Shown: positions 1 to 8,047, counted from the stretch's first letter. The stretch is 64,000 nt of DNA from CAVZVZ01 sp963778895 (GCA_963778895.1 CAVZVZ010000005.1:744001-808000), one strand, 5' to 3'. The notes: generated by a model from the letters alone, not told the origin. Numbers and translations: made by a program.

Positions 1-66
1 GAGATCCGAGGGCGCTTCTATTGCGACAACTTCGTCGACCTGATGGGCAGCGCCCTCGCCGCCTGA
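1..66 (+). CDS. C-terminal end of an unidentified protein (truncated by the window edge)
   Basis: An open frame runs from the first base to a TGA at 64-66 and encodes 21 residues ending DLMGSALAA. Codon use is GC-rich like the rest of the window, so it is probably the 3' end of a real gene entering from the left. The fragment is too short to assign a family. Confidence 0.5.
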   Translation, partial: EIRGRFYCDNFVDLMGSALAA

Positions 67-124
67 CCCCGCGGTACGCTGGCCACCTTCCCCTGATCGT
101 TCATTCGAGTCGTCAGGAGGAAGC

Positions 125-382
125 ATGCTCAGCGAGAAATCGCGAAGCTCGTTGTTCCAGAATCTGAGTCCCATTGCCGGAGAGGATGCTGTCGGCGAGA
201 TGCTCGCTCACTTCCCAGTCACCGAAAGCGAACAGCCTGTGACGAAGGACTATCTGGACGCGCGACTCGGTGAGCTCCGGGTCGAGCTGCACCAGCAGAC
301 GAAGCAACTGCTCATCTGGCTTCCCGGTTCGATGGCTGCAGTGTGCGCAGTCATTGCCTTCGTCACCCGCCTCACCGTCTGA
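125..382 (+). CDS. Small membrane-anchored protein with a short coiled coil
   Basis: 85 residues. The start is fixed by a strong AGGAGG Shine-Dalgarno a few bases before the ATG. Residues 1-35 are a soluble helix-rich head, residues 38-60 contain a charged heptad-like segment (DARLGELRVELHQQ), and residues about 61-82 form one hydrophobic span at the C-terminus. The layout (head, coiled coil, C-terminal anchor) is common among short uncharacterised actinobacterial proteins. Function unknown. It is convergent with imuB, whose stop lies 4 bases beyond. Confidence 0.65.
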   Translation: MLSEKSRSSLFQNLSPIAGEDAVGEMLAHFPVTESEQPVTKDYLDARLGELRVELHQQTKQLLIWLPGSMAAVCAVIAFVTRLTV

Positions 383-385
383 CGA

Positions 386-1948
386 TCAGTCGTAGGTGGC
401 CTCGACCCACCACCGGCTGCCTTCCAGCGCGAGCAACATGGCGCGGCCACCGGCCACAACTTGGAAGCGGGCCCGCCGACGCGCCGCGTCGGGATCCCAC
501 CAGCGTTCCTCGACCGGCCACGGGCCCGCCCACGCGTCGATGGGCAACCACGGGCCACCTCGTACCGAGAGCTCCGCAGGGATTGCCGACAGCACGCTGC
601 GCCCACTGACTCCGACGGGATGGCGGGCCTGATCGACGATCTCGGCCGGTACCGGCTGCTCGTGGATCGTGGCGGGTGAGGGTGTGGGTACATGACCCGG
701 CCACGGCGCTTCGGCCAATGGCGCCACGATGGCGCGGGGCATGGTCAGGTCGACCGCAGCCGCCGGTACCAACCCGACCCGTTCGCCGGGTCCGCGACCG
801 CCACGCCACTCGGGTACGTGCACGGCATCCGGACCGAGCAGACCCTGCACCCGGGCTACCGCCCGCGCCGCACGATCGGCGGACGCCGTCTCGCCGCCCC
901 AGAACCCCAGCTGTCGGCCGTTCGCCGCAGTGACCTCATCGGGCACCAACGCCAATCGGGTTATGCCGGCAGTCGGTCGAGCCGCTGCAGATCCGTTGAG
1001 CCAACCATCGAGCTGCCAACGAACACGATCGGCAACAGCAGCAGCGCTCAACGCCCCTTCATGGCGCCACAATCGCTCGAGGTGCTCACCATGCTCGGTC
1101 TCGGCAACGATCAACACCCGAGTACACGCCAGGCCTCGTCCATCCAGGCGCTCGTGTAGTTCGTCGGCCAAGGACTTGGCGATGAACGCCGCGGTGTCGA
1201 CCCGATCTGCGGGCGGATCGAGCTCGGCCACGGCTTGGAGCTCGATGGGGGGAGGCAGCGTGGCCGGTGGCCGTTCGTCGAGTCCTCGCGCCAGTCGGTG
1301 AGCCATGGCGCCGTCGGCGCCGAAGCGGGCCACCACATCAGCAGGATCGAGCGCGGCGAAGTCGCCCAACGTGGGCAGACCCAGCCGACGCAACACATCG
1401 ACCAACTCCGGACGACCGAGCACCCCGACGGGCAACGGCGCGAGAAAGCTCGCGCTCTCGCCCGGCGCCACGACAAACCAAGACCGAGCTCGTCGAGCGG
1501 CCTGGTGGGCCGCGAAAGGCCCGTCGGCCACTCCGACCCGAACATGGCCTCGCCAACCGAACGGCTCGAGGACCTCGTCGACGTGATCACAAACCGCTCG
1601 AGCCAGCGCTTCGTCGCCCCGGAAGTACCGCGAGGGACCACGTGTGGGGAAGGCGGCGGTGCCCGGTCGCACGACCTCGATACGGGGTGTGAACACCTCG
1701 AGCGCGTGAACGACGGGTTCGAACGTGCGGGCCTCGCGTGGCTCGTCGCGATCGATCACCACCACTTCGGGACTGCGGCCCTGCGCCTCGCGCCGGCGTT
1801 GCCCGATCTCGATGCGGTCGAGACGAGCCGCAGGCGTGGCGGCCACCACCCGATTGGCGAACACCACCGTCGCGGAGACGTCCGGGGTGACACCGGCCGC
1901 CATCACGGGCCAGTCCGGGCACTCGACCACCAGCGTGCGTACAGGCAT
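386..1948 (-). CDS. imuB: ImuB, catalytically inactive Y-family polymerase-like mutasome subunit
   Basis: 520 residues with the Y-family layout: N-terminal palm-like region starting LVVECPDWPV, a helix-hairpin-helix region around residues 183-205 (LRRLGLPTLGDFAAL), a little-finger-like domain, and an unstructured tail. Y-family catalytic carboxylates are not evident, as expected for ImuB. QLGFWG at residues 346-351 sits where mycobacterial ImuB carries its beta-clamp-binding motif. In the known system ImuB bridges the beta clamp, ImuA' and the polymerase DnaE2 during translesion synthesis. It follows imuA' by 3 bases in the same operon, so it should share its SOS control. DnaE2 is not in this window. 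Confidence 0.92.
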   Translation of the reverse strand: MPVRTLVVECPDWPVMAAGVTPDVSATVVFANRVVAATPAARLDRIEIGQRRREAQGRSPEVVVIDRDEPREARTFEPVVHALEVFTPRIEVVRPGTAAFPTRGPSRYFRGDEALARAVCDHVDEVLEPFGWRGHVRVGVADGPFAAHQAARRARSWFVVAPGESASFLAPLPVGVLGRPELVDVLRRLGLPTLGDFAALDPADVVARFGADGAMAHRLARGLDERPPATLPPPIELQAVAELDPPADRVDTAAFIAKSLADELHERLDGRGLACTRVLIVAETEHGEHLERLWRHEGALSAAAVADRVRWQLDGWLNGSAAARPTAGITRLALVPDEVTAANGRQLGFWGGETASADRAARAVARVQGLLGPDAVHVPEWRGGRGPGERVGLVPAAAVDLTMPRAIVAPLAEAPWPGHVPTPSPATIHEQPVPAEIVDQARHPVGVSGRSVLSAIPAELSVRGGPWLPIDAWAGPWPVEERWWDPDAARRRARFQVVAGGRAMLLALEGSRWWVEATYD

Positions 1949-1951
1949 CCG

Positions 1952-2704
1952 CTACCCGGCCCGCTTCGTCGTTCTGTCCCGTTGGGTCGGGAGGGAGGTG
2001 ACCGTTGCCGCGGCCTCGGTCGGGCCGGCCGCAGCGACCTGACCATCTTCGTCGGCTAACCACAGGTCGAGCCGACGAGGACGCGCCGCGCGCCGACGAC
2101 CGCTCGTCTCGATCTGCACCCGACGGGCATGGAGACAACCGTGGCCGTGACCCAAGCCCTCCCATTGCGTCGCACCGGTGACCAGTCGAAGATCGGGTTC
2201 GAGCGCGGCACGGGCACCGGATTCGAGCTGCACGAGCACCGAGCCCCGTTCACGCGCGCGAGCCGCGAGTCGGCGTGCATCCGTAGCGCGCACCCGATGC
2301 GTAGGTGCGAGCAACACCGCATCGAACGAACCAACCAATGCCGCAACGACCGGGCCCCACGATGCGGGAGAGGGATCGCGCACCACCACCAGTCGCTCGA
2401 GAGCAAGACCCAACTCGGCCGCGGCCGCCAGCCCCAACGTCGGCAATCCCACGATCGCAACCCACGAGCCCGCCGCCGATGCACCGGCGAGGAGGGCCAA
2501 CGCCAACGAGGTGGCCGCCTCGCCCTGCACGCTCACGGTGGTCCCCCGTTGCAACGCGCCACCGGGAAGCAGCTCACGCAGGGCGGGGAGAACCGGCAAC
2601 ACCTGCTCGCGAGCCAGCACAGTGGGCCGGCTGCGATCGACGATCTGCCTCAGCTGGGAGACAGCCTCCGGGCGATCAGAGATGGGCGAGCTGGCAACGG
2701 ACAC
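1952..2704 (-). CDS. imuA: ImuA' (SulA/RecA-like mutasome subunit)
   Basis: About 250 residues, a RecA-fold-like protein with a degenerate P-loop region (PGGALQRGTTVSVQGEAATS) and alternating hydrophobic strands, typical of actinobacterial ImuA'. It partners ImuB in damage-induced mutagenesis. The longest frame starts at a GTG at 2722, but that codon lies inside the LexA box. A second GTG at 2704 lies 6 bases after a -10-like GATACT, matching the leaderless spacing at other genes here, so I prefer it. imuB follows immediately. Confidence 0.85.
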   Translation of the reverse strand: MSVASSPISDRPEAVSQLRQIVDRSRPTVLAREQVLPVLPALRELLPGGALQRGTTVSVQGEAATSLALALLAGASAAGSWVAIVGLPTLGLAAAAELGLALERLVVVRDPSPASWGPVVAALVGSFDAVLLAPTHRVRATDARRLAARARERGSVLVQLESGARAALEPDLRLVTGATQWEGLGHGHGCLHARRVQIETSGRRRAARPRRLDLWLADEDGQVAAAGPTEAAATVTSLPTQRDRTTKRAG

Positions 2705-2714
2705 CACACCAGTA

Positions 2715-2730
2715 TCGAACACCTGTTCGC
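2715..2730 (-). promoter_or_regulatory. LexA/SOS box upstream of imuA'-imuB
   Basis: TCGAACACCTGTTCGC matches the mycobacterial/actinobacterial LexA box (TCGAAC, four bases, GTTCGA) at 11 of 12 defined positions. It overlaps the likely -10 element GATACT (2712-2717 on the complementary strand) and lies just before the preferred GTG start at 2704, an ideal position for repression. imuA'/imuB are SOS genes in mycobacteria. Confidence 0.85.
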
Positions 2731-2760
2731 ACTGGGCAAGGCGTCATTCCGCTATGACGT

Positions 2761-3105
2761 TCATTCCGAGGCGGCACCCTCGGGGATCACGGGTTCACCG
2801 GGCATCTCGGGTTCGACGCCCTCGCGGTAATACGTGTACAGGTCCTCGATGAGCGCCTTGATGCCGGTGGGTGCCGACCCGTCGGACAGGTGCACGGTGA
2901 CGACGTTGCCGTTCATGTGGACGAGATCGATACCGCCCCGATCGAAGAGCCGTTGGGCCAGGCGGGCCGGAGGGGTGTTGCCGTGTACGTCGGATGCCGA
3001 CCGGAAGTACTCGTGGCCCATACCGGTGAGGGTCCGGTTGGTCTCGTACCGGATCACTCCCGGTCGCGAGGATGGTTTCTCGATGACGGTGACCGGCTGA
3101 CCCAT
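2761..3105 (-). CDS. NifU N-terminal (Nfu_N, PF08712-type) domain protein
   Basis: 114 residues. The sequence from IEKPSSRPGVIRYETNRTLT through ARLAQRLFDRGGIDLVHMNGNVVTV follows the Nfu/NifU N-terminal scaffold-like domain, found alone in many actinobacteria without the cysteine-bearing Fe-S domain. There is no CxxC, so direct cluster binding is unlikely. The C-terminus is acidic and proline-rich. It starts at ATG 3105 and stands alone between imuA' and a membrane protein gene. The physiological role of the stand-alone domain is unknown. Confidence 0.75.
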   Translation of the reverse strand: MGQPVTVIEKPSSRPGVIRYETNRTLTGMGHEYFRSASDVHGNTPPARLAQRLFDRGGIDLVHMNGNVVTVHLSDGSAPTGIKALIEDLYTYYREGVEPEMPGEPVIPEGAASE

Positions 3106-3144
3106 GGTGGCGGAAGGGTATCGACCGGTCAGGCACCAGAAAAA

Positions 3145-3564
3145 TCAGACCGAGGACGAAATCGCGTCGGCGGGCGTTCGGCGCACGGCTCGGGCCACCC
3201 CCACCGCCAAAGCGATCGAGATCAGCCCGAGCACGGCATGCACCACCTTGAACCCGACCTCGTGGTCAGCCAGGACGATGGCGACGACCCGGACGCACCA
3301 CACGGCGACGGTCCACACAGCGAACACGAGCAGGAAGTTCCGGGCCATCTGGGTCAGCGGGACGGCCCACGAGCGGACCAGGAGGACGATGCCTCCGACC
3401 GCGAAGACGAGAAACGAGGCCGCCAGCACGGTCGAGGTCACCTTGGCCGAGGTCGACTCCGTGGTGCTCGACCAGGCGTTGGAGATCCGGTTGCCCCACA
3501 CGAAGACGGTCCACGCACACAGGGCGATGACCAGCCATTTCGATCGGTTCGACACGGGAGGCAC
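3145..3564 (-). CDS. Four-helix integral membrane protein of unknown function
   Basis: 139 residues starting at GTG 3564. Four hydrophobic spans are visible, at roughly residues 9-24, 46-64, 76-98 and 106-126, joined by short loops with charged residues. There is no signal peptide or enzymatic motif. It is divergent from the desaturase gene. I do not recognise the family. Confidence 0.6.
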   Translation of the reverse strand: MPPVSNRSKWLVIALCAWTVFVWGNRISNAWSSTTESTSAKVTSTVLAASFLVFAVGGIVLLVRSWAVPLTQMARNFLLVFAVWTVAVWCVRVVAIVLADHEVGFKVVHAVLGLISIALAVGVARAVRRTPADAISSSV

Positions 3565-3608
3565 CTTAACACCGGCGCTTTTGGAACCATCACCGGGATC
3601 TTTCCCTC

Positions 3609-3628
3609 CCTACCGACCAGTCGGTAGG
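3609..3628 (+). promoter_or_regulatory. TetR-type palindromic operator overlapping the desaturase promoter
   Basis: Perfect 9-bp arms, CCTACCGAC and GTCGGTAGG, around CA. Sites of this kind (ACCGAC-N2-GTCGGT) are typical of TetR-family repressors in actinobacteria. The right arm runs into a -10-like TAGGCT (3625-3630) placed 6 bases before the ATG at 3637, so a bound repressor would cover the promoter. No regulator gene lies nearby, so the repressor must act in trans. Confidence 0.7.
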
Positions 3629-3636
3629 CTGGGTCC

Positions 3637-4770
3637 ATGACGGTTCTCGACGTTGCCCCCCCTACTCCCGAACCCCCGAATCCCGTGGACACGGAGTCAG
3701 CAGCCCTCGACAAACCAGGTTCTCTGCGGCCGGTCATCCAGGTGGTGCCGCCCGAGGCCTACGACAACCCGACGTGGAAAGGGTTGGCCTACTTCTTCCG
3801 CGACCTGGCCGTGTACGGCCTCGCGGTCTGGGGACTCATCGTCGTCCACAATCCGTTCGCGGTCGTCGCGCTCTGGGTTCTCGCCGCGCTGGCGGTGTCA
3901 GCGCTGTTCGTGGTCGCGCACGATGCGGCTCATGGTGCGCTCTTCAAGAGCAAGCGCCTCAACTCCGTCGTCGGCCACATCGCGATGCTTCCCGGCTTCC
4001 ACGTCTACGAGGGCTGGCTCCTCGGACACAACCGCATCCACCACTCGTACACGGTTCGGGAAGGCTTCGACTTCGTCTGGCACCCGTACACACCTGCGCA
4101 ATACGCGGCCATGTCGTTGCCACAACGTATGCGCCACCGGCTCGAATGGTCGTGGCTCGGCGCCGGTGCCTACTACTCCCGCGAGGTGTGGTGGCACAAG
4201 ATGATGGTCGGCAAACCACCCAAGCGTTGGGCCACCGCCATCCGCCGCGACCGCTTCATCGTGCTGGCGTTCATCGTCGTTTCGACGGGCCTTCTCGCCT
4301 GGGCCGGATGGGCGCAGTCAGGTTCGGCTCTGGCCGCAGCCTGGATGGTCCTCAAGGTGCTCGTCGTCCCGTTCCTCGGCTTCTCGTTCATCATCGGGTC
4401 GCTGGTGCATGTCCATCACATCCAGCCCGACATCAAGTGGTGGGGACGCCGTGAGTGGACCAAGTTCAAGGGCCAGATGGAAGGCACCACGATCCTGCGA
4501 GCCCCCAAGGGCCTTGATTTCTTCCTTCACTGGATCATGGTGCACATCCCCCATCACGTCGACATGCGCATCCCGATGTACAACCTCGAGCTGGCGGCCG
4601 ATGCGATCAAGGCGGCCTACCCCGACACCGTGCACGACGAGCCCCTGCAATTCCGGGACTTCATGGCCAACACCAAGCAGTGCAAGCTCTACGACTTCGA
4701 GGCCCACGAGTGGCTCACCTACCCGCAGGCTGCACAGCGCCTGAGCGAGACTCAGCCGAGCACGCGGTAG
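3637..4770 (+). CDS. Membrane fatty acid desaturase
   Basis: 377 residues with the histidine boxes of membrane di-iron desaturases: HDAAHG at 95-100, HNRIHH at 131-136, and HVHHIQP/HIPHH near 258-262 and 303-307. Hydrophobic spans flank the boxes (about 55-92, 207-222, 232-258). The family inserts a double bond into acyl chains using O2 and a ferredoxin or cytochrome donor. The start ATG lies 8 bases after the palindromic operator and 6 bases after TAGGCT, implying a leaderless, repressible transcript. The 3' end overlaps the convergent GNAT gene by 19 bases. Substrate and regiochemistry cannot be read from sequence. Confidence 0.9.
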   Translation: MTVLDVAPPTPEPPNPVDTESAALDKPGSLRPVIQVVPPEAYDNPTWKGLAYFFRDLAVYGLAVWGLIVVHNPFAVVALWVLAALAVSALFVVAHDAAHGALFKSKRLNSVVGHIAMLPGFHVYEGWLLGHNRIHHSYTVREGFDFVWHPYTPAQYAAMSLPQRMRHRLEWSWLGAGAYYSREVWWHKMMVGKPPKRWATAIRRDRFIVLAFIVVSTGLLAWAGWAQSGSALAAAWMVLKVLVVPFLGFSFIIGSLVHVHHIQPDIKWWGRREWTKFKGQMEGTTILRAPKGLDFFLHWIMVHIPHHVDMRIPMYNLELAADAIKAAYPDTVHDEPLQFRDFMANTKQCKLYDFEAHEWLTYPQAAQRLSETQPSTR

Positions 4771-5525
4771 TGGTAACCGTGGCTACGCACGAAGCCGACT
4801 GACTCGTAGAGCGCCCGCGCCGGCTCGTTGTCGGTTTCCACTTGGAGATACAGGTCGGATGCACGCGCGTCCCGCGCCCACTGTGCCAGTGCCCGCAGTA
4901 CTCCTCGGGCCAGCCCCCTACGACGCACGTCGGATCGGGTTGCCATCCCAAAGATGCCGACCCACTCGCGTTCGAACACGCCGATGCCCATCGCGGCTGG
5001 CTCACCGTCGACGTCGACAGTCACCACCACATGCGGCAGAGATGTGCCAGCCAACAATCTGGCGTAGCTCTCGATCCGGCGACGCGTGGAAGCCTCGGAA
5101 TACCTGGCCGCCCAACGACTGTCGATCTGGTCCCCTGATCGACACAGTGGAAACTCGATCGATCCCGACATCGCAAGAACGTTCCTCGTGTCGGCCGTGA
5201 GGATGTCGACCGGCGAATCGAATGCGTAACCCCGGCGCGCCAACCGATCGTCCAGATCGGACGGTTCGGTGGACGGCCCGATGAGAAATCGCGGGGGCAA
5301 GCCTCGGTCTCGGTAGAAGTCCTCGACCCCGGCAACACGGGCATCGACGTCGAAGCCGGCCGACCTGCCGGCAAACGGGATCGTCGCGTTGGCCCGGCGA
5401 AACGGCAGATCCGGATCGGCCCGCAGCCGCCAGTCACCTAGACGCTCGATGGTCCGAGGTGCGGTGGCATTGGCGGCCAGCTCGTCGAGCAATCGAGCGT
5501 CCACGCTTCCCCGGCCCTCTGACAT
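4752..5525 (-). CDS. GNAT-family N-acetyltransferase
   Basis: 257 residues. The C-terminal half (about 140-257) is a GNAT domain with the acetyl-CoA loop RSDVRRRGLARGVL and the closing DLYLQVETDNEPARALYESVGF signature. The N-terminal half is a divergent extension, possibly a second degenerate GNAT fold. Such stand-alone enzymes acetylate small molecules or peptides; the substrate is unknown. It is convergent with the desaturase and divergent from the acyl-CoA dehydrogenase. Confidence 0.85.
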   Translation of the reverse strand: MSEGRGSVDARLLDELAANATAPRTIERLGDWRLRADPDLPFRRANATIPFAGRSAGFDVDARVAGVEDFYRDRGLPPRFLIGPSTEPSDLDDRLARRGYAFDSPVDILTADTRNVLAMSGSIEFPLCRSGDQIDSRWAARYSEASTRRRIESYARLLAGTSLPHVVVTVDVDGEPAAMGIGVFEREWVGIFGMATRSDVRRRGLARGVLRALAQWARDARASDLYLQVETDNEPARALYESVGFVRSHGYHYRVLG

Positions 5526-5569
5526 GGGCCCGAGCGTACGAAATGCCCCGACGGCCAGCCGCGGGATAT

Positions 5570-5587
5570 CTTGACCGGACAGTCAAG
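5570..5587 (+). promoter_or_regulatory. Inverted repeat upstream of the acyl-CoA dehydrogenase
   Basis: CTTGAC and GTCAAG are exact 6-bp arms separated by six bases, in the short region between divergent GNAT and acyl-CoA dehydrogenase genes, 32 bases before the dehydrogenase start. TTGAC could double as a -35 element. Fatty-acid oxidation genes in actinobacteria are often governed by TetR repressors binding such repeats, but the arms are short and the assignment is tentative. Confidence 0.4.
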
Positions 5588-5619
5588 TTCTGCCCGAAGT
5601 CCGCAGGGGGACACCGCAC

Positions 5620-6885
5620 ATGGCCGACACGCCGACGCTCGACGAGTTCCAGCAGGAAGTGACCGCTTTTCTCGACGCCAACGCCGAACGCAAGGAAGCG
5701 GAGTCGGCCGACAAGAAGTTCGTCTGGGGCGAGGGCAGCGACGACGTCGCGCTCTTCGAACAGGTCGACCGCGACAAGGAGCGCGAGGCGCTCGGCCGCG
5801 CGCAGGCGTGGCGGGCCAAGCGCTACGACGCCGGGCTCGGCTGGATCTCCGGCCCCAAGGAGTTCGGTGGCCGTGAGCTGACGCGAGCGCACGAGGGCGT
5901 CTACAGCCAAGCCGAAGCGCAGTACCGAGTACCCGAGCAGACCTTCTTCGGGATCGGCCTCGGCATGGTGGCGCCGACGATCCTGGCCCACGCCCAACCG
6001 CATGTGCAGGAGCGCTACCTGCCGAAGCTGTACCGAGGCGACATCGTCGCGTCGCAGTTGTTCAGCGAACCGGGCGCAGGGAGCGACCTGGCGAGTCTAC
6101 AGACGCGCGCCGAGCGCGACGGCGACGAGTGGATCATCACCGGTCAGAAGGTCTGGACATCAGGTGCGCACTACAGCGACATCGGCGAGATCATCTGCCG
6201 CACCGATGCCGACCTCCCGAAGCACAAGGGTCTCACCGGCTTCGTCGTCGACTTGAAGGCGCCGGGCGTCGAGATCCGTCCCCTGCGCCAGATGACGGGC
6301 GGGGCGAACTTCAACGAGGTCTTCTTCACCGAGGTGCGCGTACCTGACGATCATCGTCTGGGGGACGTGAACCAGGGTTGGACGGTCGCCCTGACCACGC
6401 TCATGAACGAGCGGGCGTCGATCGGAGCCGGCGGTGCCGGCGGCATGGGCCTGGCGAGCGTGACCCGACTGGCCGAGCTGGTACGACACTTCGGCCTCGA
6501 CGACGACGCCCTCGTCCGTCAGCAGCTGGCCGACGTCTACATCAACTTCCAGGTCGCGAAGTACAACAACCAGCGCGCCATGGACAAGGTCAAGGCCGGT
6601 CAACTTCCTGGCCCCGAGATGTCGATCGCCAAGCTCTCGCTGACCAACAACATGTGGCGCACCGCGAACTTCGTCGCGGAGATCCTCGGCCCGCGCATCA
6701 TCGCCAACACTGGCGAGTGGGGCACGTTCGCCTGGTCTCAGTTGTTGCTCGGCATCCCCGGCATGAAGGTGGCCGGCGGCACCGACGAGGTCATGAAGAA
6801 CATCGTCGGCGAGCGTGTGCTCGGATTACCCAAGGATCCCGGGATCGACTCGAAGACCGCGTTCCGCGACCTCCTCGTCAACTAG
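5620..6885 (+). CDS. Acyl-CoA dehydrogenase (FadE-like)
   Basis: 421 residues. Signatures in order are QLFSEPGAGSDLASL (FAD/substrate loop, about 147-161), WIITGQKVWTSGAHYS, MNERASIG, and the C-terminal AGGTDEVMKNIVGERVLGLP. The last has the GGT-E form common in actinobacterial FadE paralogues instead of the YEGT of medium-chain enzymes. It oxidises an acyl-CoA to the 2-enoyl-CoA, passing electrons to ETF. A purine-rich GGGGGA precedes the ATG. No other beta-oxidation gene is adjacent, so the substrate could be a fatty acid, sterol side chain or branched acid. Confidence 0.9.
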   Translation: MADTPTLDEFQQEVTAFLDANAERKEAESADKKFVWGEGSDDVALFEQVDRDKEREALGRAQAWRAKRYDAGLGWISGPKEFGGRELTRAHEGVYSQAEAQYRVPEQTFFGIGLGMVAPTILAHAQPHVQERYLPKLYRGDIVASQLFSEPGAGSDLASLQTRAERDGDEWIITGQKVWTSGAHYSDIGEIICRTDADLPKHKGLTGFVVDLKAPGVEIRPLRQMTGGANFNEVFFTEVRVPDDHRLGDVNQGWTVALTTLMNERASIGAGGAGGMGLASVTRLAELVRHFGLDDDALVRQQLADVYINFQVAKYNNQRAMDKVKAGQLPGPEMSIAKLSLTNNMWRTANFVAEILGPRIIANTGEWGTFAWSQLLLGIPGMKVAGGTDEVMKNIVGERVLGLPKDPGIDSKTAFRDLLVN

Positions 6886-7590
6886 TCACTCGAAGAGGGC
6901 GAGCTGGGGATCGGGTGGCCGCACGCGCGGGATGCCCGTCCAGGGCATGTTGTCCATGAACACCCACGACCGACGGTGGATGGCCGTCGGCCCCATGCCC
7001 GCCAGCGCCATCTTGTGCCGTGGGCACGGATAGCCCTTGTTCGAATCGAAGTCGTAGCCGGGATAGTTCTCGGCTTCTTCGCGCATCAACCGGTCGCGCG
7101 TGACCTTGGCGACGATCGACGCCGCCGCGATCGACAAGCACGTCGCGTCACCTTTGACGATGCGCCGTGTGTTGGGAGCGCCGACGAAATCCCAGTTGCC
7201 GTCGAGCAACACACCATCCGGCTCCACACCGAGCCCTTCGATCGCCCGGCGCGCGGCCAGGCGCTGGGCCGCGGACATCCCCATCTCGTCGCACTCGGGT
7301 TGCGTCGCCCAACCCACGGCCCACGCGACGCACCAGTCGGTGATCCGGTCGAACAACGCTTCGCGCTCGCGCTCCGTGAGCATCTTCGAGTCGCGCACCT
7401 TGTAGACGCGTCGATCACTCGGCAGAACGGCGGCCCCGATCATCAACGGACCGGCCCACGAGCCCCGTCCGACCTCGTCGATCCCCACGATCGTGCGGAA
7501 GCCGGCGTCCCACATCTCGCGCTCCGCGGCCAGGCCCGGCGAGCGGCGCTTCAGCGCCTTGCGCAGCGGTGGTGCGGTGGTCGCGGCCAT
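6886..7590 (-). CDS. rnhB: Ribonuclease HII
   Basis: 234 residues starting at ATG 7590 (MAATTAPPL). The frame stays open further upstream, but that part is antisense to a divergent gene. Catalytic features: GIDEVGRGSWAGP (D38, E39), VRDSKMLTERER, LLDGNWDF and KGDATCLSIAAASIVAKVTRDR, the four acidic regions of RNase HII. The enzyme cuts RNA in RNA-DNA hybrids and removes misincorporated ribonucleotides. The C-terminus PQLALFE resembles a beta-clamp-binding tail. It overlaps nothing but abuts the stop of the acyl-CoA dehydrogenase (convergent). Confidence 0.95.
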   Translation of the reverse strand: MAATTAPPLRKALKRRSPGLAAEREMWDAGFRTIVGIDEVGRGSWAGPLMIGAAVLPSDRRVYKVRDSKMLTEREREALFDRITDWCVAWAVGWATQPECDEMGMSAAQRLAARRAIEGLGVEPDGVLLDGNWDFVGAPNTRRIVKGDATCLSIAAASIVAKVTRDRLMREEAENYPGYDFDSNKGYPCPRHKMALAGMGPTAIHRRSWVFMDNMPWTGIPRVRPPDPQLALFE

Positions 7591-7656
7591 GTTCGGCGAC
7601 CCTATATCACTCCTGTTGGCCGACCCCGCACGCCGCGATGTCGCTACGGTCGAGGC

Positions 7657-8044
7657 GTGCGTTCGACACGACGACCTGCTGACCTGTCGTTCCGATCGAG
7701 TGACTCCTACCGATCGGCCTGGTCGATACGCAGCTTGTGGAGCGTGGCCTCGCTCGCCTCCGTCGCTTCGGCCGGATCCGCCGCCTCGCTCGGTTCGGCG
7801 GGCTCGATCCTGTCCATCGGCTCGGTGGGCTCGGTGCTGTCCATCGGCTCGGCCGGCTCGATCCTGTCGATCGGCGCGGCCGGGTCCATCGGCTCGATCG
7901 GCGGCGCGGGCGCCAACGTGCTGCGGCCGGCGATCGAGCCCGGACGCGAGCGGTGGGGCCGACGAACGGCCCCACCGGTTCACGATCGAGCGAGGCGCCA
8001 CGCTGTTGGGCGTCGCTGCTCTGGTCGCGGCGCTTCGCCCCTAG
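7657..8044 (+). CDS. Ser/Gly/Ile-repeat protein with probable C-terminal membrane anchor (one frameshift)
   Basis: From GTG 7657 the frame reads an Arg/Ser-rich head (RSTRRPADLSFRSSDSYRSA), then an Ala/Ser/Val stretch, then near-identical units of GSAGSILSI/GSVGSVLSI, then a basic linker. The frame then shifts by one base at about 7950-7975 into a segment ending GATLLGVAALVAALRP, a short hydrophobic tail. The span is 388 bases, i.e. 129 codons plus one, fitting a single inserted base. Repeats of this kind occur in uncharacterised actinobacterial proteins and could form a beta-solenoid or helical stack. It is divergent from rnhB with a 66-bp gap. Function unknown. Confidence 0.6.
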
Positions 8045-8047
8045 ACA

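Noticed and set aside
7707..7916. Minus-strand Pro/Glu/Asp repeat frame (IEPAEPMDS-like units)
   Set aside because: It is the antisense image of the plus-strand Ser/Gly/Ile repeats. The plus frame has the better start, basic head and hydrophobic tail, and lies divergent from rnhB.
7591..8001. N-terminal extension of rnhB
   Set aside because: RNase HII homology begins at MAATTAPPL (ATG 7590). The extension is low-complexity antisense sequence and would make the protein about 135 residues too long.
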